NCBI GenBank assembly: GCA_902783885.1
Contig: CACZSQ010000084.1
Span: forward strand, 1 to 51,918
From: an uncultured Bacteroidales bacterium
GTDB lineage: Bacteria > Bacteroidota > Bacteroidia > Bacteroidales > Bacteroidaceae
Length of the DNA: 51,918 bases
Direction: 5' to 3'
The notes under the pieces were generated by a model. The model was not told the origin of the DNA, ran no database searches, and saw only the letters and a program-made list of their open reading frames with translations. Shown here in pieces: positions 16,574 to 29,962 of the stretch; positions within the stretch are counted from its first letter, which is position 1, and each line of letters starts with the position of its first letter. Made by a program: the position numbers and the translations under genes.

Positions 16574-18577
16574 TTAATTCGTCTTTTGATTCCTGACAAG
16601 GAAATAGAAGTAGTAGAACGTGTTGCCGAACTGCGGGTAGAAGGCAACGGCCTTCTGCTCGTCAGTCATGGGACCGCACTGCTCGTTGAAGCGCATGAAA
16701 CGATCGTAGGTCTCGCGGACGATGGGGTCGAAGGGCATGTGACTGATATCGACCTTGTTCTCGAGGTGACCGTAGAGATAGGCGGCTTCCTGATAGTGAA
16801 GGGGCATGTGAATGTCGGGGTGCATCGTAGCAAACTTCATGAAGCGAGGCCAGAAAAGGTCGATGTCCTTCATGATGAGGGCGCAGATGAGCGTCATCTC
16901 CTGGAAGAGCGGGTCATCGCCATTGCCTTTTGCGAAGGTCTGCAGGAGATACATTTCTACGAGCGTGTTGTCGCCGTCGAGGCGGTCCGGATAGGTCATC
17001 ATGTGCATGATGGGGGCGAACTCCTTCATTCCTTCCTCATCGAGGAGAGGCTTCCCTGCCTTAGCAGAAGCTTCCAGCTTATCGAGGTCGAAGGCATCCG
17101 GTGTTTCAAGATACTTCTCATAACGTTCAGCCCATGTGCGATGGAAAGTTGTTTCCTTGAGCAAATCAAGGTATTTCCTCGCCACCGTCCATTCGTGGTT
17201 GAGGATGCTTGTGCGAGCCATGAACTTCAGCGTCTCGGCTTTCCAGCCGAATTCCACACCGTCCTCCATACACCAACGGTAGCAGAAATTCTCCTTGCCG
17301 TAGTGATAATAGATGAGCTTGCCGCCAATCTGGGTTATCCGCACCTTCCAGGGCGCGTTTTGCTGCAAGGCACCTTCGGGATAGAAGAACATCTCATCAC
17401 CGGCACGGCCCAGACGGAAGAGCGCGAGATTCTTGTACATGACAATCTGACGGGTGGGCTTCACGTCGCTGCTGCCATCACGGGCAATCGTGAGCACGCG
17501 CTCCCAGTCTAGTTCCTCGATAGCACGGTTCATGGCCAGCTCTTTCTGGAAATTCGTGTCGCGATACCATGCGGCATTCACGCCGATGCAGGCCGCCACG
17601 AGGAGAACAACGCAGAGAACTGTCTTACCCCAGAAGCCCTTCCGTGAGGCTGCCGGGTACGTGTCTTGAGAGGCTAATCTGTTTGTCAGAACGCCTGCTA
17701 CAGCAATGAGAAGGAAAGCGACGATGATGGCGTAGTAAGGCAGACGATACTGCTCGAAGCTGTCAGCGCTGAAACGAAACGAGGGTAGGGCTGCTGCATA
17801 CACGAAAGTGCGCTCTGTCATCTCAAAGAGCTGCTGGTAATAAATCTGTGGAACAGCAGCAATGAGGATGAGTGCAAGAACGAGCTCTCCCACCACCATT
17901 CCTATCAGGGAGGGAGTAAAATGTTTTGATGAGAGGGTGTCTTGAGATGGACTGGTGAGCAGTAGTCCTGTTGCCCCTAATGCCCAAGCCCCGAAGAAGG
18001 GATAGCCGACGATGCTGACGAGAGCAATCCAAAAAAGGCGAGCCCAGCGGGCTGCTTTGATGGGCAGGAAGCTGTCAAAAAGGCGCTGGACGACCAAGCA
18101 TAGGACGGCAAAGAACACGCCGACGGTAGGCACGAAGAGGTGGCCGGGCAGTTTCTGATAAAATATCCAATAACCTGTCTGAACGAAGCAGGCCATGAGC
18201 GCTGCAGGCACCAGAAGAGTCAGCAGAATCCAGGGACCTTTCAGGCGATAAACCCATACGAGAAGCCCGCAGATGATGAGCCACAGCGCGCAAAGGATAG
18301 AGACTCCGAGCCAAGGATGGTAGAAATACTGCGTCAGATAAGTGGCACACCAGGAGACAGCCCCACCCGGGTACTGCATCAGGGTCTTCCAATAGAGCCC
18401 GGTAGGCAGCCAAAGGTTCAGTTCTTGTGCACGTAGGAGAAACTCCTTATCCTGTGCAAGGAAGATGCCGGCTATGAGGATGATTAGGGGGAGGAAGATC
18501 CACCAAAGAGCAGACTCTTCCCCCGCCCTCCCTATCAGGGAGGGAGCGGTATCTTTTGCAGTTTGTTTACTTTTCAT
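16574..18577 (-). CDS. multi-TM protein with soluble helical C-terminus (DUF6057-like)
   Basis: 667 residues. The N-terminal ~350 residues hold about eight or nine membrane segments (WWIFLPLIILIAGIFLA, GVSILCALWLIICGLLVWVY, YYAIIVAFLLIAVAGVL and others). The C-terminal ~300 residues are soluble, rich in helices and TPR-like, with motifs such as ELDWERVLTIARDG. This fits what I recall as the DUF6057 family of Bacteroidetes, function unknown. Two palindromic elements are in frame: residues ~10-21 (TAPSLIGRAGEES, before the first TM segment) and ~221-231 (TPSLIGMVVGE, at the border of a TM segment). It is the first gene of a tight trio with the haem-motif lipoprotein and the S9 peptidase, suggesting a shared envelope task. 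The exact family should be treated as probable. Confidence 0.75.
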   Translation of the reverse strand: MKSKQTAKDTAPSLIGRAGEESALWWIFLPLIILIAGIFLAQDKEFLLRAQELNLWLPTGLYWKTLMQYPGGAVSWCATYLTQYFYHPWLGVSILCALWLIICGLLVWVYRLKGPWILLTLLVPAALMACFVQTGYWIFYQKLPGHLFVPTVGVFFAVLCLVVQRLFDSFLPIKAARWARLFWIALVSIVGYPFFGAWALGATGLLLTSPSQDTLSSKHFTPSLIGMVVGELVLALILIAAVPQIYYQQLFEMTERTFVYAAALPSFRFSADSFEQYRLPYYAIIVAFLLIAVAGVLTNRLASQDTYPAASRKGFWGKTVLCVVLLVAACIGVNAAWYRDTNFQKELAMNRAIEELDWERVLTIARDGSSDVKPTRQIVMYKNLALFRLGRAGDEMFFYPEGALQQNAPWKVRITQIGGKLIYYHYGKENFCYRWCMEDGVEFGWKAETLKFMARTSILNHEWTVARKYLDLLKETTFHRTWAERYEKYLETPDAFDLDKLEASAKAGKPLLDEEGMKEFAPIMHMMTYPDRLDGDNTLVEMYLLQTFAKGNGDDPLFQEMTLICALIMKDIDLFWPRFMKFATMHPDIHMPLHYQEAAYLYGHLENKVDISHMPFDPIVRETYDRFMRFNEQCGPMTDEQKAVAFYPQFGNTFYYFYFLVRNQKTN
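17884..17925 (-). repeat. GC-rich palindromic element, diverged copy in the multi-TM gene
   Basis: AGCTCTCCCACCACCATTCC, centre TATC, then AGGGAGGGAGTAAAATG. The right arm is intact and the left arm has drifted, so the peptide changes from SLIGRAGGES to SLIGMVVGEL, which is more hydrophobic and sits at a membrane segment. Confidence 0.75.
18513..18557 (-). repeat. GC-rich palindromic element at the start of the multi-TM gene
   Basis: GACTCTTCCCCCGCCCTCCC, centre TATC, then AGGGAGGGAGCGGTATCTTTT. It encodes residues 9-21 of the protein and forms an inverted pair with the copy at 18594-18640 across the start codon. Confidence 0.85.
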
Positions 18578-18593
18578 AGATTTGTAATCTGGA

Positions 18594-18640
18594 TAGGTGA
18601 CTACTCCCTCCCTGATAGGGAGGGCGGGGGGAGAGTCTTG
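18594..18640 (+). repeat. GC-rich palindromic element between lacZ-like gene and multi-TM gene
   Basis: GGTGACTACTCCCTCCCTGA, then TAGGGAGGGCGGGGGGAGAG and TC. A well-preserved forward-orientation copy, here in intergenic DNA 16 bp upstream of the multi-TM protein ATG. Confidence 0.85.
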
Positions 18641-18656
18641 GGGATGGAGGGGCCTT

Positions 18657-22061
<3,405 letters not shown>

Positions 22062-22067
<6 letters not shown>

Positions 22068-24467
22068 GCAGGGAAGATACCAGTTGTTCTGGTTCTGCAG
22101 GCGTGAGTAGAGTGCTCCGTTGAGCGTACCGTTGCGGCTGGCAATCATCCTTGCCACGCGATCTGTACCTTGCTTGCCCATGCCGTTCAGGAAGCGGCTG
22201 TAGCAGAGCAGGTCGAAGAAGCGGTTGCCCTCGAAGCAGGTCTCCAGTGCCATCTCCTCCTGAATGAGGTCGGCAATGGCAATCCGCACCTTCTGACGGT
22301 CGGCTGCGTTCGTGCTGAAGATTTCATCCTCGGTCATTCCGGTGGCATCGCCTTCGTACTTGTTCAGCATCTTGTTGATCTGGTTGACGAAGTTGTAGGT
22401 GGTGCCGCCTTCTGTACCAGTGACCTTGGGTAGCTCATGAACCCTCACCAGACCACAGCCGCGTGCGTGAATACCCATGGACGTATAGCTGTCATTAATG
22501 ATCCATCTTTGGGTGTTCAAGGTCGAATACTCCGTGGGACCCCAGTAGGTGTTGAAATACTGGTAGTCATTCGAGCCCTGCATATAGCGGGTCGTGAAGT
22601 TGAGGAATGGCTTCGATTGAGCTGCCTTCATTTCTGATTTAGAGATATAATGACAAACAACATTCGTTGTTGCTAAGTTCAATTCTTCAGCATATTCTGT
22701 AATTTTTGAGTGCAGGCAGTCGTCAGTTGACAGGAGGTCTTGGTAATACATTTCTATTGAGCCTACAAAATCAGCTTCTGTCGGGTATGTGTCAGGATCT
22801 GTTGCTCCATTGATAAAGGTCGTAAAGAAATCATCATAATCAGTGGGTTCAAGCTCAAGGGGAAATCCTTCATTGATGGCACGTTGACATAGATGATACA
22901 TGAATGTAATGATGTTGTCGTACACGACCTTTTCTTCCTCAACGGTTTCATCGTCGTCCCAATACTCGCAGGCTGGTACTTGCACGGTTATGCCAGCATA
23001 GGTATAGGGCTTCCTGGCAGCAGGATAGTCTTCCTCTTCTGTCGGTAACCAATCAGGATTGCCGCAAAGGCCATGACGCAAGATGGCAAAGGCATAGCCT
23101 GGGAAGCCGGCACCGTTCAGGGCTGCTGCAAAGCGTAACCAGATATTTCCCTTTCTGTAGATAATGGGGTAGGGCAATGTGAAAGATCCGCCCGGATTCT
23201 GCTTCATCACAAACTTGATAGGATCGACAGCACCCGTTTGAGTATCTGTGAAGTCGGATGTCACGGCATAGAAGCGGGCATCGCCGGCCTTATCCTGAAC
23301 CATGCAGACAGCAGTGGTGGCATCGGGGCCGACATACGTCTCATAGTCCTGGTCTTTGCACAATGTCTCATAAGCCTGAGAGCAACCGAGCTGGTGCTCA
23401 TAGTTGCGTTTCAGTGACACGGAAGCGCTTGTGGTGGCATTGTCATCGTCACCGCTGGTTCTCATGGAGAGCGTAGCATCAAAGCCGAACAGACGGTTGA
23501 TGTCGTTCAGTACGCGTCCGTACAGCTTGTTGTTGGAACTGGGGATGACCGTCACCACCTCGTTCATGCTGGATACAGAACTGTTCCCGGACCTGAAGAG
23601 ATAGATATAATTCCCGAAGTCAAAGTATTGGTTCGTGCCCTGGTTCTTGAGCAGGATGTTATAAACATTATAGCTGGTTCCACCATAGAACTGACTCAGG
23701 GCTCCGCCTTTCTCGGTGTTGAGATAGTCATAATAGCGCTGTGCAGCTTGTGTATATTGGCTTCCCAGCAGGTAGATATCAGCCAGCACCAGGTTCTGCG
23801 GGAAGATGCAGGTGGAGGCATTGGCGGTAATGTAGTTTCCGCTGTTGACCTCGCTGTAAGGTGCCTGTACGGAACGTACGGACTCCAACAGCTGAACGAC
23901 TCCTGATGATGCCAGTGAATTAGCATCTACGTAGGACGGTGCGCTACGGAAGTCGTCCATGGCAGCTGTGGAAAGCATGGGCTGCTCAAAGTAGGGTACG
24001 CGACCGTATGTCAGCACCAGCTGCATATACACCCATGCGCGAATAGATGCGATTTGGGCATATTCTTTTATCATGAGGCTTTTGCCCTGGGCATTGATGC
24101 GATTGAGGTCGCAGTTTGCCAGATAGGTGTTGCAGGAGTTGATGACGCTGTAGTAGTCGGAGATCCTGTGGTAAGCATCTGACTTGTCTGTGGCATTCGC
24201 ATCGAAGTTCAGGATGGAGTTGATGGAATCCTGAATGAACTCAGTGCCATCCACCAGGTCACCACGACATTCGCCCAGAATGACGTAGCGCTCAGCGATG
24301 TTTTGCAGTCCGCGGAGAATACCCCAATAGGCATAGAGGGTATCAGATGCGAGCTCATCGGCTTCGACATTGCGGTCCATCTCACCCGTCAGCATGTCTT
24401 CGCAGGACGAGAAGGTGAAGCTCGTTACGACTGCGAGAAGGAGAATATAAATAATCTTTTTCATCAT
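22062..24467 (-). CDS. SusD/RagB-family outer-membrane lipoprotein (second pair)
   Basis: 801 residues. A lipoprotein signal peptide with lipobox FSSC is followed by a helical SusD-like fold: YAQIASIRAWVYMQLVLTYGRVPYF is the conserved TPR-region helix of the family, and CFEGNRFFDLLCYSRFL near the C-terminus is the usual end motif (E-x-x-R-x-x-D-L). SusD proteins form the lid over a SusC barrel and bind the substrate at the cell surface. It starts 9 bp after its SusC partner and is the last gene of the seven-gene operon. At ~800 residues it is clearly longer than the usual 500-650, with extra sequence in the middle, perhaps enlarging the binding lid. Ligand unknown. Confidence 0.9.
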
Positions 24468-24476
24468 GATTTCGAA

Positions 24477-27400
24477 TTAGAGGTTGATGGTAACACCTAA
24501 GTTGAAGCTTCGTCCGTTCGTGAGAATACCCGTGTCGATGCCCTGATACAGGACGCTGTTGCGGGATGACATTTCAGGATCGGTTCCCAAGTATTTGGTG
24601 ACAACGAATACGTTGTTGGCTTCGCCCCAAACCTTCAGTCCCTGAATGAATTCGTTGCGGAAGGGGAAGGTGTAGGTGAGTCTTACATTCTTCAGTTTCA
24701 GGTAGCTGCCGTCTTCAATCCAGCGGTCAGACATACGCTCGTTGTTGCGCCAGTCTTCGCTGTCTGTGTAGCAGACCTTCGGGAGTGCTGCGTCATGACC
24801 TTCGTGTGTCCAGCGGTTCTGCATGGCCGTGGTCTGGTTGTAGGTGGTGTTGCCCCCTTCAAGGATGGAGCGCTGGTAGTTGTAGATGTCGTTGCCCAGC
24901 GAGTACTTGAAGTTAGCATCCAGACGCAGGTTCTTCCAGGTCAGCGAGGTGAAGATATTACCATAGATGTCGGGGTTGGGGTCGCCGATGACCACCTTGT
25001 CGCGGTCATCGATGATGCCGTCCTTGTTCTGATCTACAAAGCGGACATCGCCGGCCTGGAAGTTACGATAGGCATTGGCTGCATCGTTCAAGCCTGTAGG
25101 ATATTTCAGGTAGCCCATAGCGCCGGCCGTGCGGGCTTCAGCATCGCTGCGGAGGATGCCGTTGGTCTGCCAGCCGTAGAAGACGCCTGCCGCGTAGCCG
25201 ACCGCTGTCAGCACGTTGTCCTTACCATAGACGCTGGTGGTGAAACCGTTCATGCCGTTCACTTGGTCGCTGTCAGGCAGCTTGGTGATCTCGTTGATGT
25301 AGTGACCCACGCTGGCGCCGACTTCCCATTTCCAGTATCTGGTGTCGAGGAGGGCTGCATTGAAGTGCATCTCGTAACCGTGGTTCTTCAGCTGTCCGTC
25401 GTTGCTCCAGTTCTTGCTCAGACCGGAGATGTAGTCGATACCCTTCATGGTGAGCAGGTTGTCTGTCTTGCTCCAGAACAGGTCGATGCCGGCGGTGACG
25501 CGGTTGTCGAAGAATGAGCCTTCAAGTCCGAAGTTCCAGCGGCTGGTGGTCTCCCATTGGATGCTGCTGTTCTCGATGTTCTTCAGCACCAGGCCCACCG
25601 TGTTCTGGGTGAACTGCTGGCTCTCCCAATAGGTGCGTGAAGCGTAGTAGTCGATGGCGTCGTTACCACTCTTGTCCCAACCGGCGGTGAACTTCAGGTA
25701 ATTGATGGTGTTGGACTTCCTGAACCAGGGCTCGCTACTGATGAGCCAGCCGAACTGTATGCTCGGGAAGAAGCCCCAGCTCACGCCGCCCAGCTTGAAG
25801 CCGTCCTTCGTTTCTTTGCCGAAGCGGCTGCTGGCCTGTGCGGAGGCCGTCACTTGCAGGAAGTAGCGGTTGGCATAGTTATAGTCCAGGTTGGCGTAGT
25901 ATGCCATGTCAATCCAGTTGTCCTTCGTGCCACCGTAGTTGATGTACTGCATACTTCTCTTGATGCGTGGCAGCTTATCGTTTTCGTTGTTATAGCCGCG
26001 GGTGTAGCTGTAGCTGTAACTGTAGTTGTTATAGCGCCAGCCTCCGAAGGCATTCAATGTGTGAGCACCATAGTTGTTCTTCCACTCGATGCGCAGGTCA
26101 TTGTTGATGGTGGTCTCCTTGGTGAACTGCGATTTGAGGACCGAGTTGATGTTACCCAGGTCGGTGAGCTCATACTCCGTAGCACCGTTCTTCGGCAGGA
26201 AGTAGCGCTCGTTGTTGCGGTTCAGGGTGAAGCTGATGCGGTCGCCGATGGTCAGGTGCTTGTTCACCTCGTATTTCGGTGCGAAGTTAATGCAGATTTG
26301 TGACAGCTCAGCATAGTTCTTGTTCTTGCCGTCGCTGTTCTCCAGCACCCAGTACGGGTTGCGCAGACTCTCATTGATTTCGGGGTCAAAGGCGCTGGCA
26401 AACTGGAAAGGATTCTGCTTCCATTGTCCCACGCTGCTTGTGCTGGCATATTTACCGGCATACTCTCCTGAGAGTTCCAGCTTACCTGTGTTCTCATCAT
26501 GATAGTAGGCGTAGGGGGAGAGGAAAGGAGCCTGCACCAGACCCAGCACATTGGTAGAACCGATATTCTGCATATCATAGTTCTCGCTCCAGCCGTTATC
26601 CAGAACGTTGTAGTTCACCTGGTTGTAGGAGATGTCAATGGCGGTCGTGATCTTCTCGAACATCTTGATGTCTGTGTTGAAGCGCAGGCTCAGACGGTTG
26701 AAGTCAGTACCTTTCAGGGTCGATTTTCCGTTGGTGTAACCTAAGGAGAGGCTATACATACCGACATCATCACCACCTTGCACATTGATCTTGTAGTTCT
26801 GTGTCAATGCCGTCCGGTACATATCCTCCTGCCAGTCCGTGTTGTTGTGGAACACATCGTAGTAGTAGTTACCGCTGAGCGGAGCCTCACTCAGGAATGG
26901 AAATTTGTTCAGACTCTGGCTCTTGGAATCCTTGACCTCCTTGATGGTGCCGGCCAACTCGCCCAGATAGCGGCGATATGCCGTGCCGTCCATCACCTTG
27001 AGGTGGCTGGGGATGAGTTCCACGCCTCCATAGACGCGGGCATTGATCTTGGTAGCCTGACTGTGTCCGCGTTTGGTGTTGATGATGACCACGCCGTTGG
27101 CACCCTTGGCACCGTAGAGGGCAGTGGCATTCTTAATCACCTGGATGCTGGCCACATCTTCAGGATCCAGGCCTGCCAGCAAGTTGTTGTAGAATCCTTC
27201 GTGGAGGCTGGTGCGGTCTTCTTCCAAATCCACCATGTTGCCGTCGATGATGAACAACGGCTGCGCATTGGCGTTCAAGGAGTTGATACCACGAATGGTG
27301 AAGTATGCACCCTGTCCGGGGATGGCACTGCGGTTGACAGAATGTATATCACCGGCCAGACGGTTCTGCATATCTGTTTCTACGCTGATGGAACTGGTCT

Positions 27401-27878
27401 CGTCCAGCTCGATGGTGCGCTGGGCAATGATGGTTGTTCCGTCGGTGTAGAACTTGCTCAGTTTATCGCTGAGGAGCTTGGCGTCATTGCCTTCGCCTTC
27501 GGTTACTGACATCTGTAACAGGTTATAGCCAGGAGCCTCGACAATCAGCGCATGGCTGAAGACGGGAATCTCCAAGGTATAATTACCGTTCTCGTCGGTC
27601 AGTGCAGAATATCTCGGCAATTGCAGCGCCTGCACACGCACACCCTCCAACGGCTCACCGGTGGCATTGTCCGTGATGGTACCGCTGATGGTCTGCATCT
27701 TATATTGCTTCTCCTGCTTTTTGGCAATCCTACGGCGAGCCGGGGCTTCCGTCTCGGTGGAATCCTGCTCCGTCACCTCGTCCTGTGCGCCGGCAGGAAC
27801 TACAGCCCCTACGAACAGCAGGCACAGCATGGCACGAAGAGCCTTCTCAGAAAATGATTTATGGAATTTCTTACTCAT
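24477..27878 (-). CDS. SusC/RagA-family TonB-linked outer-membrane transporter (second pair)
   Basis: 1133 residues. After a signal peptide (VGAVVPAGA) comes an unusual basic stretch (RRRIAKKQEKQYKM), then a carboxypeptidase-regulatory-like domain (ISGTITDNATGEPLEGVRV, residues ~65-145), a plug domain with YGAKGANGVVIINTKRG, and a 22-strand-type beta-barrel ending in the outer-membrane signal FNLGVTINL. It imports its ligand across the outer membrane, using TonB energy, with the SusD-like lid encoded next to it. The gene follows a FAS1 lipoprotein gene by 38 bp. The basic segment before the first domain is not common in SusC proteins; its role is unclear. Confidence 0.93.
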   Translation of the reverse strand: MSKKFHKSFSEKALRAMLCLLFVGAVVPAGAQDEVTEQDSTETEAPARRRIAKKQEKQYKMQTISGTITDNATGEPLEGVRVQALQLPRYSALTDENGNYTLEIPVFSHALIVEAPGYNLLQMSVTEGEGNDAKLLSDKLSKFYTDGTTIIAQRTIELDETSSISVETDMQNRLAGDIHSVNRSAIPGQGAYFTIRGINSLNANAQPLFIIDGNMVDLEEDRTSLHEGFYNNLLAGLDPEDVASIQVIKNATALYGAKGANGVVIINTKRGHSQATKINARVYGGVELIPSHLKVMDGTAYRRYLGELAGTIKEVKDSKSQSLNKFPFLSEAPLSGNYYYDVFHNNTDWQEDMYRTALTQNYKINVQGGDDVGMYSLSLGYTNGKSTLKGTDFNRLSLRFNTDIKMFEKITTAIDISYNQVNYNVLDNGWSENYDMQNIGSTNVLGLVQAPFLSPYAYYHDENTGKLELSGEYAGKYASTSSVGQWKQNPFQFASAFDPEINESLRNPYWVLENSDGKNKNYAELSQICINFAPKYEVNKHLTIGDRISFTLNRNNERYFLPKNGATEYELTDLGNINSVLKSQFTKETTINNDLRIEWKNNYGAHTLNAFGGWRYNNYSYSYSYTRGYNNENDKLPRIKRSMQYINYGGTKDNWIDMAYYANLDYNYANRYFLQVTASAQASSRFGKETKDGFKLGGVSWGFFPSIQFGWLISSEPWFRKSNTINYLKFTAGWDKSGNDAIDYYASRTYWESQQFTQNTVGLVLKNIENSSIQWETTSRWNFGLEGSFFDNRVTAGIDLFWSKTDNLLTMKGIDYISGLSKNWSNDGQLKNHGYEMHFNAALLDTRYWKWEVGASVGHYINEITKLPDSDQVNGMNGFTTSVYGKDNVLTAVGYAAGVFYGWQTNGILRSDAEARTAGAMGYLKYPTGLNDAANAYRNFQAGDVRFVDQNKDGIIDDRDKVVIGDPNPDIYGNIFTSLTWKNLRLDANFKYSLGNDIYNYQRSILEGGNTTYNQTTAMQNRWTHEGHDAALPKVCYTDSEDWRNNERMSDRWIEDGSYLKLKNVRLTYTFPFRNEFIQGLKVWGEANNVFVVTKYLGTDPEMSSRNSVLYQGIDTGILTNGRSFNLGVTINL

Positions 27879-27916
27879 GATTTCAGACTTGTTTATGGGT
27901 TCATAATCATTCCGGC

Positions 27917-29944
27917 TTAATCCTTCTTAGCTCTTAAGATGACGCGGTCGATACCGAAGTAGGAAACGTACCCCAACTGTCGGGTCTTAGTGTTCCTGAG
28001 CGCGGTAATCGTGATGGTCGGATAAGCATATCTCAGATTCTTGTAGGATGCGGGGAATCTGATGACACCGTTTGTCAATTCCTTATCGTGGTGTACCCAT
28101 ACGGTATCAACGTTTTCGCCCTCGTAAAGGCAGAAGAACCTGTCGGCTGTTTTCGAGGTCTTCTGTTCCTTGCCGTTGAGATCAATCCAGTTAAAGTCAA
28201 CCTGAATGGAGTCTTTCCTGAAATACTTCTTCAGGATACTTCCGTCCGGGTCGTATTCCTCGATGGGGAGGTCGTCAGGGTTATACTGTCGATATTCCTG
28301 ATCGTAGTATTTGTCAGGGTCGAAGCGGTAGAAGTTAGGCACCAGCACCAAACCGATTTCATAATCCACATTACTCATGATCTGGTGGTCGCGCTCCCAG
28401 TCGTTCAACTTGAGGGTGACAGAAGACTGCTCTTCGCCATCGCCCTTGCTGATGTAATAGAAGTAGTTCCTGCTGACTTCACCATGCTTCTTTGCCAGCT
28501 TGCTGGTCGTATTGTTGAAGGAATATTGCTGGAACTGACCTGCGTAAGTATATTCCTTCGTATTCTTCTGGTCTGAAGTGCTGAGGTTGTAGCGTCCGGA
28601 TTGGTAAACGCTGTTGTAACTCACCTTGACTTCCACATCCTGTGCGCCGTAAGTGTCATAGAACTTCCACTCGTTCACAGGGTAGATGAGTCCATTGCTC
28701 ACTTCCACAGGTTCTTCTGTTCCGAAGAGCAGCGCCTTGACATCCTCCGAGGCCTCAGTGGTCTTCACGCGCTCAGCCACTGTGAAGGTGTCGGAGCGGT
28801 TGTTGAACATCTTGGCCATCTGGGTAGTCTTGAACTCCTCCACGTTCCAAGTCCCTTGGTGAACGGCAGTGCGGGGCTGACGACGGATGTTGAAGCTCAG
28901 GGGTGACACCAGATCCATGGCGATGGCATCCTTCCAGACTGTGTCGGGAACCTCGCGGACGTTCGTCTTTTTGGCTTCCGACTCGGATGTGTTGTTGAGC
29001 GTAGCGTCCAGCTGTGTCATATCCAGATAGGTGGGCGCATACTTGTACCAGAGGTCCATCTTATTACTCATGGCTACCCAAGCATCGTTGGAGGGGAGAA
29101 TGAAAGCCCAGAGGCTGTCCTCAGACTCCATGTTGGCATTGAGTCCCTTGTGCAGCATTTCCCAGTCTTCACCCGTGCGATAATAGCTGCCGTAGTACAG
29201 GCTGTTCTCACGATAATAGACACTATCGACATAGATTGGTTCACCCGTTATAGGATCAGCGCCGGCTTCAGCACTCGCTGTAGGGTTAAACCGGATGGTG
29301 TCGTGGGCTGTCAGCCATTTGTTCAGTTCGGGATATTCGTCGCGGTGCTTGCGCAAATATTCATAGATGTTGTACGCGAAGGGCGACTGTGCAGCCAGCG
29401 TGTGCAGCGTACCGTTGGTGGCCGGGATATTGAAGCTTGTCAGCGTCAGATCCTTCAGCTTGTGATTGGCGCGGTCAAAGGTGGCTTTTTTGTTATTAAT
29501 CATGATGATATCCTCCACGCCAGTTCCCGAAGCCACATAGTTGTAGGTAGCGATGTGGTTACCGACCAGACGGAGAAAGACATCGTAAGGACGTGTCTCG
29601 AGGAGATATTCAAACTCCTGCATATCGGAATTTGTGAAGGCCTCGTTGGTGGGCGCAAATACCGTCATCACCTGGTTGCTGTTGAGCACATCTTTGAAGG
29701 TGTAGCCCTTGATGGGGTGTGTCTCGTCCTTGAAAACAGGCGTACGTGCCACGATGCTGGCAAATTTGCTGAGGTTGGGTTGTGCCTCCAGTTGCTGCCA
29801 CAAGGTGAGGGTGGCATTGCCAAGCGGGTCGCCGGTGCTCCCATCTTGCACATCGAAGTGATCGTCGGTGCAGGCCGGGAATGCCATCATCAGTGCCATT
29901 CCCAGGAAACCTGAAATCCAGTTTTTCATATTCTGTCGTTTCAT
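27917..29944 (-). CDS. FAS1 (fasciclin) domain lipoprotein 3
   Basis: 675 residues. The lipobox is FPAC (just after MALMMA). A first FAS1 domain is clear, with MTVFAPTNEAF followed by the family's usual ending (SFNIPATNGTLHTLAA, residues ~60-190). A second, weaker one begins at WAFILPSNDAW (~275). The C-terminal part looks like a beta-sandwich (YPTITITALRNTKTRQLGY). FAS1 domains mediate adhesion or ligand binding; no enzyme motif is visible. It lies 18 bp after another FAS1 gene and immediately before a SusC gene. An internal ATG at 29929 (MKNWISG) could also be the start. Probably surface exposed as part of the uptake complex; this is inferred from the operon. Confidence 0.85.
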   Translation of the reverse strand: MKRQNMKNWISGFLGMALMMAFPACTDDHFDVQDGSTGDPLGNATLTLWQQLEAQPNLSKFASIVARTPVFKDETHPIKGYTFKDVLNSNQVMTVFAPTNEAFTNSDMQEFEYLLETRPYDVFLRLVGNHIATYNYVASGTGVEDIIMINNKKATFDRANHKLKDLTLTSFNIPATNGTLHTLAAQSPFAYNIYEYLRKHRDEYPELNKWLTAHDTIRFNPTASAEAGADPITGEPIYVDSVYYRENSLYYGSYYRTGEDWEMLHKGLNANMESEDSLWAFILPSNDAWVAMSNKMDLWYKYAPTYLDMTQLDATLNNTSESEAKKTNVREVPDTVWKDAIAMDLVSPLSFNIRRQPRTAVHQGTWNVEEFKTTQMAKMFNNRSDTFTVAERVKTTEASEDVKALLFGTEEPVEVSNGLIYPVNEWKFYDTYGAQDVEVKVSYNSVYQSGRYNLSTSDQKNTKEYTYAGQFQQYSFNNTTSKLAKKHGEVSRNYFYYISKGDGEEQSSVTLKLNDWERDHQIMSNVDYEIGLVLVPNFYRFDPDKYYDQEYRQYNPDDLPIEEYDPDGSILKKYFRKDSIQVDFNWIDLNGKEQKTSKTADRFFCLYEGENVDTVWVHHDKELTNGVIRFPASYKNLRYAYPTITITALRNTKTRQLGYVSYFGIDRVILRAKKD

Positions 29945-29962
29945 CGTTGTTCAATGTTAGGG

